Below are positions 1 to 8,273 of a stretch of DNA of 64,000 nt, piece by piece; positions within the stretch are counted from its first letter, which is position 1; the number at the start of each line of letters is the position of its first letter. This DNA is from JBBQXK01 sp052387255 (GTDB lineage: Bacteria; Pseudomonadota; Alphaproteobacteria; Rhodobacterales; Rhodobacteraceae). A program made the position numbers and the translations under genes. The stretch is taken from assembly GCA_052387255.1 (NCBI GenBank), contig JBQTJI010000012.1:1-64000 (forward strand). The letters run 5' to 3'. The notes beneath the pieces were generated by a model that was not told the origin of the DNA, did no database searches, and was given only the letters and a program-made list of their open reading frames with translations.

Positions 1-638
1 ACGCCGATCTTCATGCGGATCTGGTTGATGAAGATGACCATGCAGTTGCTGCGCCCGATGCTGGCGGTCAGCTTGCGCATGGCCTGGCTCATCAGGCGGG
101 CCTGGCTGCCCATCTGCATGTCGCCCATGTCGCCCTCGATCTCGGACTTCGGCACCAGGGCCGCGACCGAATCGATCACCACCATGCTGACAGCGCCCGA
201 CCGCACCAGCGTGTCGACGATCTCGAGTGCCTGCTCGCCCGTGTCGGGCTGACTGATCAGCAGTTCGTCCAGGTTGACGCCCAGCTTCTTCGCATACTGC
301 GGGTCCAGCGCATGTTCGGCATCGACAAAGGCACAGACGCCGCCCTTTTTCTGTTCCTCGGCCACGGCATGCAGGGTCAGCGTCGTCTTGCCCGAGGATT
401 CCGGCCCGTAGATCTCGATGATCCGCCCCTTCGGCAGCCCGCCGATGCCAAGCGCGATGTCGAGCCCCAGCGACCCGGTCGAGGTCGATTCGATGTCCAT
501 CGCCGGGCTGTCCTTGCCCAGCTTCATGATCGAGCCCTTGCCGAACTGCCGCTCGATCTGGGCCAGCGCGCTTTCCAGCGCCTTCGCCTTGTCCATGTCG
601 CGCTTGTCCTTCATCTCGATCAGGTTCGCCACAGCCAT
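1..638 (-). CDS. recA: Recombinase RecA, 5' part (3' end beyond the left edge)
   Basis: RecA is the DNA strand-exchange ATPase of homologous recombination; its filament also triggers LexA self-cleavage. The N-terminal 212 residues are present: the start region reads MAVANLIEMKDKRDMDKAKA, then the Walker A motif GPESSGKT, a YAKKLGVNLDELLISQPDTG-like stretch and the Walker B region MVVIDSVAALVPKSE. The end of the visible part (FINQIRMKIG) is the usual RecA core, so only the C-terminal third is missing. The ATG at 636-638 was chosen because it gives the standard alphaproteobacterial N-terminus. A LexA operator and a promoter lie just upstream, so SOS control is expected. The call is secure. Confidence 0.97.
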   Translation of the reverse strand, partial: MAVANLIEMKDKRDMDKAKALESALAQIERQFGKGSIMKLGKDSPAMDIESTSTGSLGLDIALGIGGLPKGRIIEIYGPESSGKTTLTLHAVAEEQKKGGVCAFVDAEHALDPQYAKKLGVNLDELLISQPDTGEQALEIVDTLVRSGAVSMVVIDSVAALVPKSEIEGDMGDMQMGSQARLMSQAMRKLTASIGRSNCMVIFINQIRMKIG

Positions 639-688
639 TCCCTTGCCCCTTATCCCACAGCCACCCGCAGGCGGCAATTGCACCCGGT

Positions 689-703
689 GTTCCCGACCTG
701 TTC
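689..703 (-). promoter_or_regulatory. LexA box (SOS operator) of recA
   Basis: The sequence has exact GTTC at 689-692 and 700-703 separated by seven bases, which is the direct-repeat LexA box known for alphaproteobacteria (GTTC-N7-GTTC, read as GAAC-N7-GAAC on the recA strand). It ends about 50 bp before the recA start codon and lies just downstream of the likely -10 element, so LexA bound here would block the promoter or early transcription. Confidence 0.85.
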
Positions 704-707
704 CCGA

Positions 708-736
708 CCTATGGGACCAAAACAAGAACATTTCAA
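708..736 (-). promoter_or_regulatory. Putative recA promoter
   Basis: On the minus strand TTGAAA (731-736) is followed after 17 bp by CATAGG (708-713), a fair sigma-70 type -35/-10 pair. It points toward recA and sits immediately upstream of the LexA box. The -10 match is only partial, so the exact start point is inferred. Confidence 0.5.
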
Positions 737-831
737 CCAAATTCGCGCAAAATCAGCTTTTTCAGGTTTAGGTTAACGGATAGTTTACGCCCGCCCCGGA
801 TCACCGGGGACAAGGCGAAAAAGGGGCGGGA

Positions 832-1422
832 ATGCTGGTGTTCTGGGACCAAAGGCTGGCCTTCCTCGCCACGCCCAAGACGGGATCGACATCCATCGAG
901 GTGGCGCTCGGGTCGATGGCCTCGCTGGTGATCCAGCGCCCGCCGGTGCTGAAACACACCACCGTCCACCGCTATCACCGGTTCCTGGGGCCCTACCTTG
1001 CCGCCGCCTCGGGGCACGACTTTACCGTCTGCGCGATGATCCGCGAACCCCGCGACTGGCTGGGAAGCTGGTACAGGTACCGCTCGCGCGACGAGGCCGA
1101 GACAGGGAAAAGCACGGCCGGCAAAAGCTTTGACGAATTTGTCCGCGCCTGGTGCGCCGATCCGCAACCCGACTTCGCGGCCGTCGGGGCGCAGTCGCGG
1201 TTCCTGAAGCCGCGCGGAGCCCTTGGGGTGGACCGGCTGTTCGCCTATGACCGGATCGACGCCTTCGTCGATTTCCTGGAGGACCGGCTGGGCTGCGAGA
1301 TCCACCTGCCCCACATCAACGTGTCGCCCCGGGGCGCGATGGACCTCGAGCCTTCGACCGAACGGCTGCTTGACACCTGCGCGGCCGAGGATTTCGCGCT
1401 GTACCGCAGCGTGGCCGGCTGA
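832..1422 (+). CDS. Sulfotransferase family protein
   Basis: A 196-residue protein resembling PAPS-dependent sulfotransferases. The N-terminal FLATPKTGSTSIE (residues about 10-22) matches the 5'-phosphosulfate loop (PKTGST), and MIREPRDWLGSWYRYR (about 70-85) matches the 3'-phosphate binding motif with Arg and a WxxSWYR element. The acceptor substrate cannot be told; polysaccharide or glycolipid modification is typical of such small family members. The gene is divergent from recA and convergent with the RTX gene that ends 21 bp away. Start is the ATG at 832, preceded by GGGGCGGGA. No signal peptide is seen, so it is probably cytoplasmic. Confidence 0.75.
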   Translation: MLVFWDQRLAFLATPKTGSTSIEVALGSMASLVIQRPPVLKHTTVHRYHRFLGPYLAAASGHDFTVCAMIREPRDWLGSWYRYRSRDEAETGKSTAGKSFDEFVRAWCADPQPDFAAVGAQSRFLKPRGALGVDRLFAYDRIDAFVDFLEDRLGCEIHLPHINVSPRGAMDLEPSTERLLDTCAAEDFALYRSVAG

Positions 1423-1442
1423 CGCCGCCGGGCACCGCCGGG

Positions 1443-3044
1443 TCAGAGCAGGAAGTCCCCCGCCGTCAGCGCATAGACCCCGGTCAGCACGATGCGCATG
1501 TCGGCGATCCCGTCGCCGGTCGTCTCGGCCAGAATCGTCGTGCTGGTGGCCCCCACCTCGTATCGCACCTGCGGCACTGCGCCGTTGGCAAAGGCGTTGG
1601 TGCCGATGAAGCCGAAGGTGAACGTATCGGATCCCAGGGCCGTGCCGATGTATGACAGGTCTACCTTGTCCAGCCGCTGGGTGAAGTCGGTGACCAGGTC
1701 GGACTTCACGACCGCGCTCTCCGAAGTCAACCGGTACACGAACCGGTCCGACCCGCCGCCGCCGGTGAGGGTATCCCCGGCGGTGCCCCCGTGCAGCGAG
1801 TCGTTGCCCGCGCCCCCGGACAGCACGTCCGACCCCGAAGCCCCGGCGATGCTGTCGTTGCCGTTGCCGCCCAGGATGGTGTTGGCGGCGTTGTTCCCGA
1901 TCAGCGTGTCGTTGCCGAGGCCCCCGGTCAGGTTCTCGAACCCCGAAATGACATCGCCCGCCGCCTCTCCCAAGGCGGTGGCACCGGTCAAGAGGTTGAC
2001 CGAGACCGCAAGGGCCGAGAACTGGTAGCTGAGCGTATCGGTGCCGCCGTTGCCCTTCAGCGTGTCGGCCCCTGCCCCGCCGATGATCGTGTCGTTGCCC
2101 AGGTCGCCATCAATGCTGTCCGCCAGCGCTCCGCCCCGCAGGTAATCGGCCAGCGTTCCGGTCTGGACATTCAGCCGTTCGAAACCGGCAAGGGTCAGGC
2201 CCGCTCCCATGTCTCTCCCGCCACCGCCGTCTGAAATGTCGATGGAAAAGGCAGTCCCGAAACTGTCGTAGGCCTGGCAGATGAACAGGTCGGTCCCGCT
2301 TCCCCCGTCAAGCGTGCCCGTAACGTCGAGGTTGACGTCGAAACGGTCGTCACCACCGCCGCCAAGATAGGACACGTCCGCGCCATCGGACGCGGACAGG
2401 CTGTCGTTCCCGGCACCACCCTGGATCGTATGATTTCCATCGTCTGCATCGAAAGAAATAACCTCGAACCCCGAGAACGTCTGCTGCCGGTAGGAACCGC
2501 TGCCGGTCGTCATGTCGATGTTCGCCGAGGCGTCGAACTGGCCGTACAGGAACACGGTATCGGTCCCCGACCCGCCATAGGCGACATTGGCATCGCTGGA
2601 AAACGTCAGCAGCAGCACCTGGTCGTTCCCCGCCCCGCCATAGAGCGTGTCGTTGCCGTCCAGCCCCTGCAGCGTGTCGTTGCCAGACCCGCCATAGAGG
2701 CGGTCGTTGAAATTCGTGCCCGCCATCGCCTCGTTGAAGGCAGACCCGTAGTGCGTGATCCGGTCCGAGGCCGACCAGTTCTGGAACACGAAATCGTTGA
2801 CGATAGTGTTGACGAACGGCACATCCGCGCCGACGCCATGCAGCAGGACCAGGTTGTTGGTGCCGCTGGCACCGCGGATGATGATGTCGGGCTGGGGAAA
2901 GGGTTCGGAATGGTCGAACTGGGTCAGATCGAAGGTCGCGGTCAACGCGCCGGGCCCGGCAAAGGGCAGGAAGGTGATCTCGTCAACCTCGGCGATGTTC
3001 TGGCCCGAGTAATCGACGGTCGCGGAAATCGTGTAGGATGCCAT
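1443..3044 (-). CDS. RTX-type calcium-binding protein (secreted, type I)
   Basis: A 533-residue acidic, Gly/Asp/Asn-rich protein. Several runs of the GGxGxDxxx nonapeptide (for example GGSGNDTLQG, GGAGNDQVLL, GGAGADTLKG, GGLGNDTLIG) build calcium-binding parallel beta-rolls at about residues 115-140, 205-240, 305-330 and 375-430. A C-terminal M10-peptidase-like region (FVYRLTSESA...DLVTDFTQRLDKVDLSYI) is followed by an extreme C-terminus DFLL, which fits the Asp plus three hydrophobics end of type I secreted proteins. No protease or lipase catalytic motif was found, so the activity is unknown. It lies downstream of ntrX with about 100 bp between and no type I exporter nearby. Confidence 0.85.
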   Translation of the reverse strand: MASYTISATVDYSGQNIAEVDEITFLPFAGPGALTATFDLTQFDHSEPFPQPDIIIRGASGTNNLVLLHGVGADVPFVNTIVNDFVFQNWSASDRITHYGSAFNEAMAGTNFNDRLYGGSGNDTLQGLDGNDTLYGGAGNDQVLLLTFSSDANVAYGGSGTDTVFLYGQFDASANIDMTTGSGSYRQQTFSGFEVISFDADDGNHTIQGGAGNDSLSASDGADVSYLGGGGDDRFDVNLDVTGTLDGGSGTDLFICQAYDSFGTAFSIDISDGGGGRDMGAGLTLAGFERLNVQTGTLADYLRGGALADSIDGDLGNDTIIGGAGADTLKGNGGTDTLSYQFSALAVSVNLLTGATALGEAAGDVISGFENLTGGLGNDTLIGNNAANTILGGNGNDSIAGASGSDVLSGGAGNDSLHGGTAGDTLTGGGGSDRFVYRLTSESAVVKSDLVTDFTQRLDKVDLSYIGTALGSDTFTFGFIGTNAFANGAVPQVRYEVGATSTTILAETTGDGIADMRIVLTGVYALTAGDFLL

Positions 3045-3146
3045 GTGATTTTCCCATCCGGTTCAGCAAGGAATTGGATCTGACGCAATCTGAATTGCGC
3101 CAAGGCTAGCACGCCCTGCCGATTCGGCAAATGCCGACCCCGTCCG

Positions 3147-4556
3147 CTATCCCTCGTCGTCCTCGTCGCCTTCGGCCTTGCGCCCGCCCTTGCCGGAATT
3201 GACCACCCCCAGCGATTTCAGCTTGCGGTGCAGCGCGCTGCGTTCCATGCCGACGAAACTGGCGGTGCGGCTGATGTTGCCGCCAAAGCGGTTGATCTGG
3301 GTCAGCAGGTATTCCTTTTCGAACAGCTCGCGCGCCTCGCGCAGCGGCAGCGTGGCCAGGGCCCCGCCCAGCACCAGCCGCCCGCTGTCGCCTTCGGGGC
3401 CGCCGCCGTCGCGCCCCGGTATCTCGCGCGCCTCGATCGGGCCGCCGCCCTCGCCCAGGATCAGCACGCGCTCGATCACGTTGCGCAACTGGCGCACGTT
3501 GCCGGGCCATTGCAGCGTCTGCAGCATGGCCTCGGCCTCGGGCGACAGGCGGCGGGCGGGCAGGCCTTGCGTGCGGTGGAAGTGGTCGATGAAATGGGCG
3601 GTCAGTTCGGGGATATCCTCGCGCCGTTCCTCGAGGCTCGGCACCGGGATCGGCACCACGTTCAGCCGGTCGTACAGTTCCTGCCGGAACCGGCCCGCGC
3701 CGATCTCGCCCCGCAGGTCGCGCGTGGTCGAGGATACGACGCGCAGGTCGACCCGCACCTTGTCGGTGCCGCCCGCGCGCATGAACTGCTGTTCGGTCAG
3801 CACGCGCAGGATTTTCGACTGCGTTCCCAGGGGCATGTCGGCCACTTCGTCGAAATAGATGACGCCGCCGTGCGCCTGTTCCAGCAGGCCCTTCTCGACC
3901 CCCCGGTCCGCCGTCTCGCGCCCGAACAGCACCTCTTCCATGCGCTCGGGTTCGATGGTGGCCGAGGTGACGGTGACGAAGGGGGCGTTGGCGCGGTTGG
4001 AATGGGCGTGGATGAAGCGCGCGGCCAGTTCCTTGCCCGATCCGGCCGGACCCGCCAGCATGACGCGGCCGTTCGACTTGGTCACCTTCTCCAGCTGCGA
4101 CTTCAGCGCGCGGAACGCGGGCGAGGAGCCCAGCATGTCGGCCGCCGTCACCTCGCGGCGGCGCAGGTCGCTGTTTTCGCGGCGGAGCCGACTTGCCTCC
4201 ATCGCGCGCGCGACGACCACCATCAACTGGTCGATGTTGAAGGGTTTCTCGATGAAGTCATAGGCCCCCTGCTTGATCGCGGCGACGGCGATCTCGATGT
4301 TGCCGTGGCCCGAGATGATGACGACCGGCACATCCGGGTTGTCGCGCTTGACGTGTTTCAGGATGTCGATCCCGTCCATCCGGCTGTCCTTCAGCCAGAT
4401 GTCCAGGATCATCAGCGACGGGGCCTCGGCGTTCAGTTCGGCCATGCAGTCGTCGGAATTGCCCGCCAGCCGCACGGCGTACCCCTCGTCGCGCAGGATG
4501 TCGCCGATCAGTTCTCGGATGTCGCGCTCGTCGTCCACAATCAGGATGCTGCCCAT
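3147..4556 (-). CDS. ntrX: NtrX response regulator
   Basis: NtrX is the partner of the sensor kinase NtrY and controls nitrogen, redox and envelope genes in alphaproteobacteria. The receiver domain spans residues 1-120 with phospho-acceptor Asp52 (LMILDIWL) and KPF switch lysine. The AAA+ domain has Walker A GPAGSGKE and Walker B GGVIYFDEV. A Fis-type helix-turn-helix is at the C-terminus (NISRTASFVGMERSALHRKL). The GAFTGA loop that contacts sigma-54 is replaced by LFGRETADRGVEKG, which to my knowledge is usual in NtrX. The C-terminal tail is Lys/Asp/Glu-rich. Its ATG lies 8 bp after the ntrY stop, so the two are co-transcribed. Confidence 0.93.
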   Translation of the reverse strand: MGSILIVDDERDIRELIGDILRDEGYAVRLAGNSDDCMAELNAEAPSLMILDIWLKDSRMDGIDILKHVKRDNPDVPVVIISGHGNIEIAVAAIKQGAYDFIEKPFNIDQLMVVVARAMEASRLRRENSDLRRREVTAADMLGSSPAFRALKSQLEKVTKSNGRVMLAGPAGSGKELAARFIHAHSNRANAPFVTVTSATIEPERMEEVLFGRETADRGVEKGLLEQAHGGVIYFDEVADMPLGTQSKILRVLTEQQFMRAGGTDKVRVDLRVVSSTTRDLRGEIGAGRFRQELYDRLNVVPIPVPSLEERREDIPELTAHFIDHFHRTQGLPARRLSPEAEAMLQTLQWPGNVRQLRNVIERVLILGEGGGPIEAREIPGRDGGGPEGDSGRLVLGGALATLPLREARELFEKEYLLTQINRFGGNISRTASFVGMERSALHRKLKSLGVVNSGKGGRKAEGDEDDEG

Positions 4557-4564
4557 GTTCCCCC

Positions 4565-6808
4565 CTATCCGCCCTGTCCGCCCGCCGACCGCCGACGCCC
4601 CGCCCGCGACAGGCGCGGCAGGACAATCTCGGCCATGGCGCCGGCGTGGGCATTGCCTGCAAACACCTCGGCATCGAGAAGCGCCAGCGTGCCGCCGTGT
4701 TCCTCGATGATCTTCTTGACGATGGACAAGCCCAGCCCGGTGCCCTTTTCGCGCGTCGTCACATAGGGCTCGAACAGGCGCGCGCGGTCGGGCGGCAGGC
4801 CGATGCCGTTGTCGGAAATGCGGATCGTCGCCGTTTCGGGCGTCGCGTCCAGCACCACGCGGATCTCGGGGACATGGCCTGCAGGCGCGCCCTTTTGCTG
4901 AAGCGATTCAATCGCTTCGCCTGCGTTCTTGATCAGGTTCGTCAGGGCCTGGCCGATCATCGTGGCGTCGAGGTCCATCGTCACCGGCCCCTCGGGCAAG
5001 GTCGCGGTCACCGGCAGCCCCTCGGACTGCAGGGCCACGGCATCGCGCACCAGGCGCAGCAGGTCTTCTTCGCGGCGGTCGGGTTCGGGCATGCGCGCGA
5101 ACTTGGAGAACTCGTCCACGATCCGGCGCAGGTCGTTGGTCTGGCGCACGATCACGTCGGCATACTGGTCCAGGTCCTCGGGCTCGTTCACCTGGCTGCG
5201 GAACTTGCGCTTGATCCGTTCGGCGGAAAGCTGGATCGGCGTCAGCGGGTTCTTGATCTCGTGGGCGATGCGGCGGGCGACGTCGCCCCAGGCGGCCATG
5301 CGCTGTGCCGACACAAGATCGGTCACGTCGTCAAAGGCCACGACATACCCTTCCAGCCGCTGGCCCGACCGCCGCTCGGCCATCCGCACCAGCAGGCTTT
5401 CCATCCGGCCGCGCCGCGTCAGACGCACCTCTTCCTGCACCGCCGCCCCAAGACCGCCCTGCAACCGTTCGAAAAGACTGGTGAATTCGGGAACAACCCC
5501 GGCCATGTCGCGGTCGTGGACCGATCCCGGCAGGTCCAGAAGGCGCATCCCCGAGCGGTTCACGAAATCGATCCGACCGTCAGCGTCCAGCCCGATCACC
5601 CCCGCCGTGACCGAGGACAGCACGCTGTCGAACAGCCGCCGCTGCCCCTCGGTCTGGCGGTTGTTCTCGACCAGGGCCTCGCGCTGGCCCTTCAGCTGGC
5701 GCGTCATCTGGTTGAACAGGCGGCCCAGCATGGCGATCTCGTCATCCCCCGATTCCTCGGGCACCTGCACGTCCAGATCGCCCCCGCCGACCCGCTGCGC
5801 CGCCCCCGCCAGCCGCCCCACCGGGCGCGACAGCCGCTCGGCGAACCACAGGCCAAGCCAGACGGCGGCCAGGATCAGGATCAGCGCAAACCCCAGGTAC
5901 AGAAGCCCGAACTCGAACAACAGCCGCCCGCGTTCGGCCTCAAGCTGCTGGTACAGCCGCACAGTTTCCCGCGTCTCATCCAGCAGCGACAGGATCGATC
6001 CATCGACCTCGCGCGTGACGTACAGATAGCGGTCGGCATAGGCATCCAGATGCACGATGGCGCGCATCTCGTCGTTCGGCCAGTCCTCGATCAGCACGAT
6101 GTCCTGGGTGCGGCTGGCGTCGATCTGGGCGGTCGTGGGCGGCTCGAAGTCGAACAGGTACGACCGTTCGCCCCGCGTCATCAGGTTGCCCGCGCCGTCG
6201 ATCAGGAACGCCTCGCGCAAGCCCCGCTGGATCGCGGCCTGGCCCTGGGTCAGGATCGGGCGCAACTGGTCGTCGGCAAGGAAAAAGGTCGATTGCTTGG
6301 CCACGTTCAGATAGGCGGCCAGCGCCGTCGCATCCTCGGTCAGGTCGCGGCGGTGTTCGCCGTCATAGGCGGTCGCCGCCGACAGCGAGGTGCCGACGAC
6401 CGCGCGCACCCGGTCGGAAAACCACCCCTCCAGCCCGACGTTCACCGTCAGCACGGCAAACACCGCGACCAGCACCGTCGGCACCAGGGCGATGCCCGCG
6501 AACACCCCCGTCAGCCGCAGGTGCAGCCGCGACCCCGCCGACTGGCTGCGACGGTCGGCGATCATCCTTGCCAGCCGCGCGATCACCAGCGTGGCCAGCG
6601 CCAGCACATAGACGAGGTCGGCCAGAAGGATAACGCGCAGCCCCGGGCTGCTGGCCCCCTGGTTCATGGGCCCCAGCGCCAGGAACGTCAGCAGCGCCAG
6701 CATCGGCCCCGTCACGACCAGCGCAAACGTGGTCAGCGTCTGGTACAGGCGCAGCCGCCGCAGGCGCGACAGGCGGTCCCATGTGTTGCCACGCGCGATG
6801 ACGGTCAC
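4565..6808 (-). CDS. ntrY: NtrY sensor histidine kinase
   Basis: A membrane sensor kinase of about 747 residues. Two or three N-terminal membrane segments (TLTTFALVVTGPMLALLTFL and ILLADLVYVLALATLVIARL), a third before a large periplasmic sensor region, and a fourth (FGLLYLGFALILILAAVWLG) precede HAMP, PAS, HisKA and HATPase domains. The phospho-acceptor His lies in RRIAHEIKNPLTPIQLSAER, and ATP-binding boxes are N (LIKNAGEAI), G1 (DNGIGLP) and G2 (KGTGLGLSI). It phosphorylates NtrX. The start is uncertain: GTG at 6808 fits the usual N-terminal length; an upstream GTG at 6856 would add 16 Cys-rich residues unlike the family. Confidence 0.92.
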   Translation of the reverse strand: MTVIARGNTWDRLSRLRRLRLYQTLTTFALVVTGPMLALLTFLALGPMNQGASSPGLRVILLADLVYVLALATLVIARLARMIADRRSQSAGSRLHLRLTGVFAGIALVPTVLVAVFAVLTVNVGLEGWFSDRVRAVVGTSLSAATAYDGEHRRDLTEDATALAAYLNVAKQSTFFLADDQLRPILTQGQAAIQRGLREAFLIDGAGNLMTRGERSYLFDFEPPTTAQIDASRTQDIVLIEDWPNDEMRAIVHLDAYADRYLYVTREVDGSILSLLDETRETVRLYQQLEAERGRLLFEFGLLYLGFALILILAAVWLGLWFAERLSRPVGRLAGAAQRVGGGDLDVQVPEESGDDEIAMLGRLFNQMTRQLKGQREALVENNRQTEGQRRLFDSVLSSVTAGVIGLDADGRIDFVNRSGMRLLDLPGSVHDRDMAGVVPEFTSLFERLQGGLGAAVQEEVRLTRRGRMESLLVRMAERRSGQRLEGYVVAFDDVTDLVSAQRMAAWGDVARRIAHEIKNPLTPIQLSAERIKRKFRSQVNEPEDLDQYADVIVRQTNDLRRIVDEFSKFARMPEPDRREEDLLRLVRDAVALQSEGLPVTATLPEGPVTMDLDATMIGQALTNLIKNAGEAIESLQQKGAPAGHVPEIRVVLDATPETATIRISDNGIGLPPDRARLFEPYVTTREKGTGLGLSIVKKIIEEHGGTLALLDAEVFAGNAHAGAMAEIVLPRLSRAGRRRSAGGQGG

Positions 6809-6892
6809 CCGGTTACAGCCCCAACAGACACACGGGCGGCTTCCACACGCCACCACATCTTGTGGGCACCGTACAGCACCCCTGTGGCGCTT

Positions 6893-8260
6893 TTACATCA
6901 GCTTGCGGCGGCGTGTCACGCGAATATCGAGGTCGGTGATCTTCTTGCGCAGGGTATTGCGGTTGATGCCCAGAAGGTCGGCGCAGCGCGCCTGGTTGCC
7001 GGCCGTCGCATCCAGCGCAATCTCGATCAGCGGGGCCTCGACCTCTTTCAGGATGCGCTGATAGACGCCGGGCGGCGGCAGCGCGCCGCCGTGCAGGTCG
7101 AAGTACCGCTTGAGGTGCCGCGCGACCGACGCCGACAGCTTTTCCCCCTCGCCGCCGCCGCGCAGCGGTTCCAGTGCCGGCTGCGACCCCAGCACCGCCT
7201 CGACCTCGGCCCGCGCGATCTCGGGTTCGGAACTGGTCACCAAGAGCCGCCGCAGCGTATTCTCCAGCTGCCGCACGTTGCCGGGCCACGAATACGCCCG
7301 CACCAGGTCGCGCGCGTCGTTCGACAGCTTGCGCGTGGTGCCGGTGTCGCGCTCGCCCCGCGCCAGGAAATGCTCGGCCAAGAGCGGGATGTCGTCGACC
7401 CGTTCGCGCAAGGACGGCACATGCAGCGTGACGCCGCCAAGGCGATAGAACAGGTCCTGCCGGAACTGCCCCGCCTCCATCCGCGCCGACAGGTCGATCT
7501 GGCTGGTGGCCATGACGCGGGGCGCGTTTTCGCCGAACATGTCCAGCATGCGCACGATCCGCGCCTGCGCCTCGTCGTCGTAGTCGGCGACCTCGTCGAA
7601 CACGAGGCTCCCGCCCCTGGCCCGCGCCATCAGCGCCGACGGCCCGTCGATGCCCGACAGGTCCGACCCCTGCGCCACGACGAAGGGCTGGCTGCGGCGG
7701 TCGGAAAAGTCGTGGATCGCGCGCGCGATCAGGCTTTTGCCGGTGCCCGATTCGCCGGTGACCAGCACCGCCAGGTCGGTGTTCATCACCCGCGCCACCA
7801 GCCGGTACAGCGCCTGCATCGCCGCCGTGCGCCCGACCAGCGGCAGGTCGTCGCCCGCCTCGCGCACCGGCACCTGCGCCTTCTGCGCCGAGCGGCGCTT
7901 GAGGTCCAGCGCGCGGGCCGACCGCTTCATCAGGTCGGGCAGGTCGAAGGGTTTCGGCAGATAGTCGTAGGCCGCCGCCTCGGCCGCCTGGATTGCAGTC
8001 ATGATGGTGTTCTGCGCCGAAATCACGATCACCGGCAGGCCGGGGCGCAGCTTGCCGATGCGGGGCAGCGCGTCGAGGCCATTGCCGTCGGGCATGATCA
8101 CATCGCTGATGACAAGGTCGCCCTTGCCCTCTTCCACCCACCGCATCAGCGTCATCAGGCTGGATGTCGCATGTACCTTGCAGCCCGCGCGCGTCAGCGC
8201 CTGGGTCAGCACCGTGCGGATCGTCCGGTCGTCGTCGGCCACCAGAACCGTGCCATCCAT
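6893..8260 (-). CDS. ntrC: NtrC nitrogen regulator (sigma-54 loop missing)
   Basis: A 455-residue nitrogen response regulator. The receiver domain carries Asp53 (DLVISDVIMPDG), Walker A is GESGTGKS at residues 169-176, Walker B is GGSLVFDEV and the Fis-type HTH is near the C-terminus (GNQARCADLLGINRNTLRKKI). Between QPFVVAQGSDLSG and the Walker B only about 20 residues remain; the segment that normally carries ELFGHEKGAFTGA is deleted. This is the known state of the Rhodobacter capsulatus protein, which activates sigma-70 rather than sigma-54 promoters. It is phosphorylated by NtrB, encoded 13 bp upstream. Confidence 0.94.
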   Translation of the reverse strand: MDGTVLVADDDRTIRTVLTQALTRAGCKVHATSSLMTLMRWVEEGKGDLVISDVIMPDGNGLDALPRIGKLRPGLPVIVISAQNTIMTAIQAAEAAAYDYLPKPFDLPDLMKRSARALDLKRRSAQKAQVPVREAGDDLPLVGRTAAMQALYRLVARVMNTDLAVLVTGESGTGKSLIARAIHDFSDRRSQPFVVAQGSDLSGIDGPSALMARARGGSLVFDEVADYDDEAQARIVRMLDMFGENAPRVMATSQIDLSARMEAGQFRQDLFYRLGGVTLHVPSLRERVDDIPLLAEHFLARGERDTGTTRKLSNDARDLVRAYSWPGNVRQLENTLRRLLVTSSEPEIARAEVEAVLGSQPALEPLRGGGEGEKLSASVARHLKRYFDLHGGALPPPGVYQRILKEVEAPLIEIALDATAGNQARCADLLGINRNTLRKKITDLDIRVTRRRKLM

Positions 8261-8273
8261 CGCTACTCTCCTG

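Noticed and set aside
3147..4556. Missing GAFTGA loop of NtrX as a defect
   Set aside because: As far as I know NtrX proteins of alphaproteobacteria generally lack it, so it is not special to this genome.
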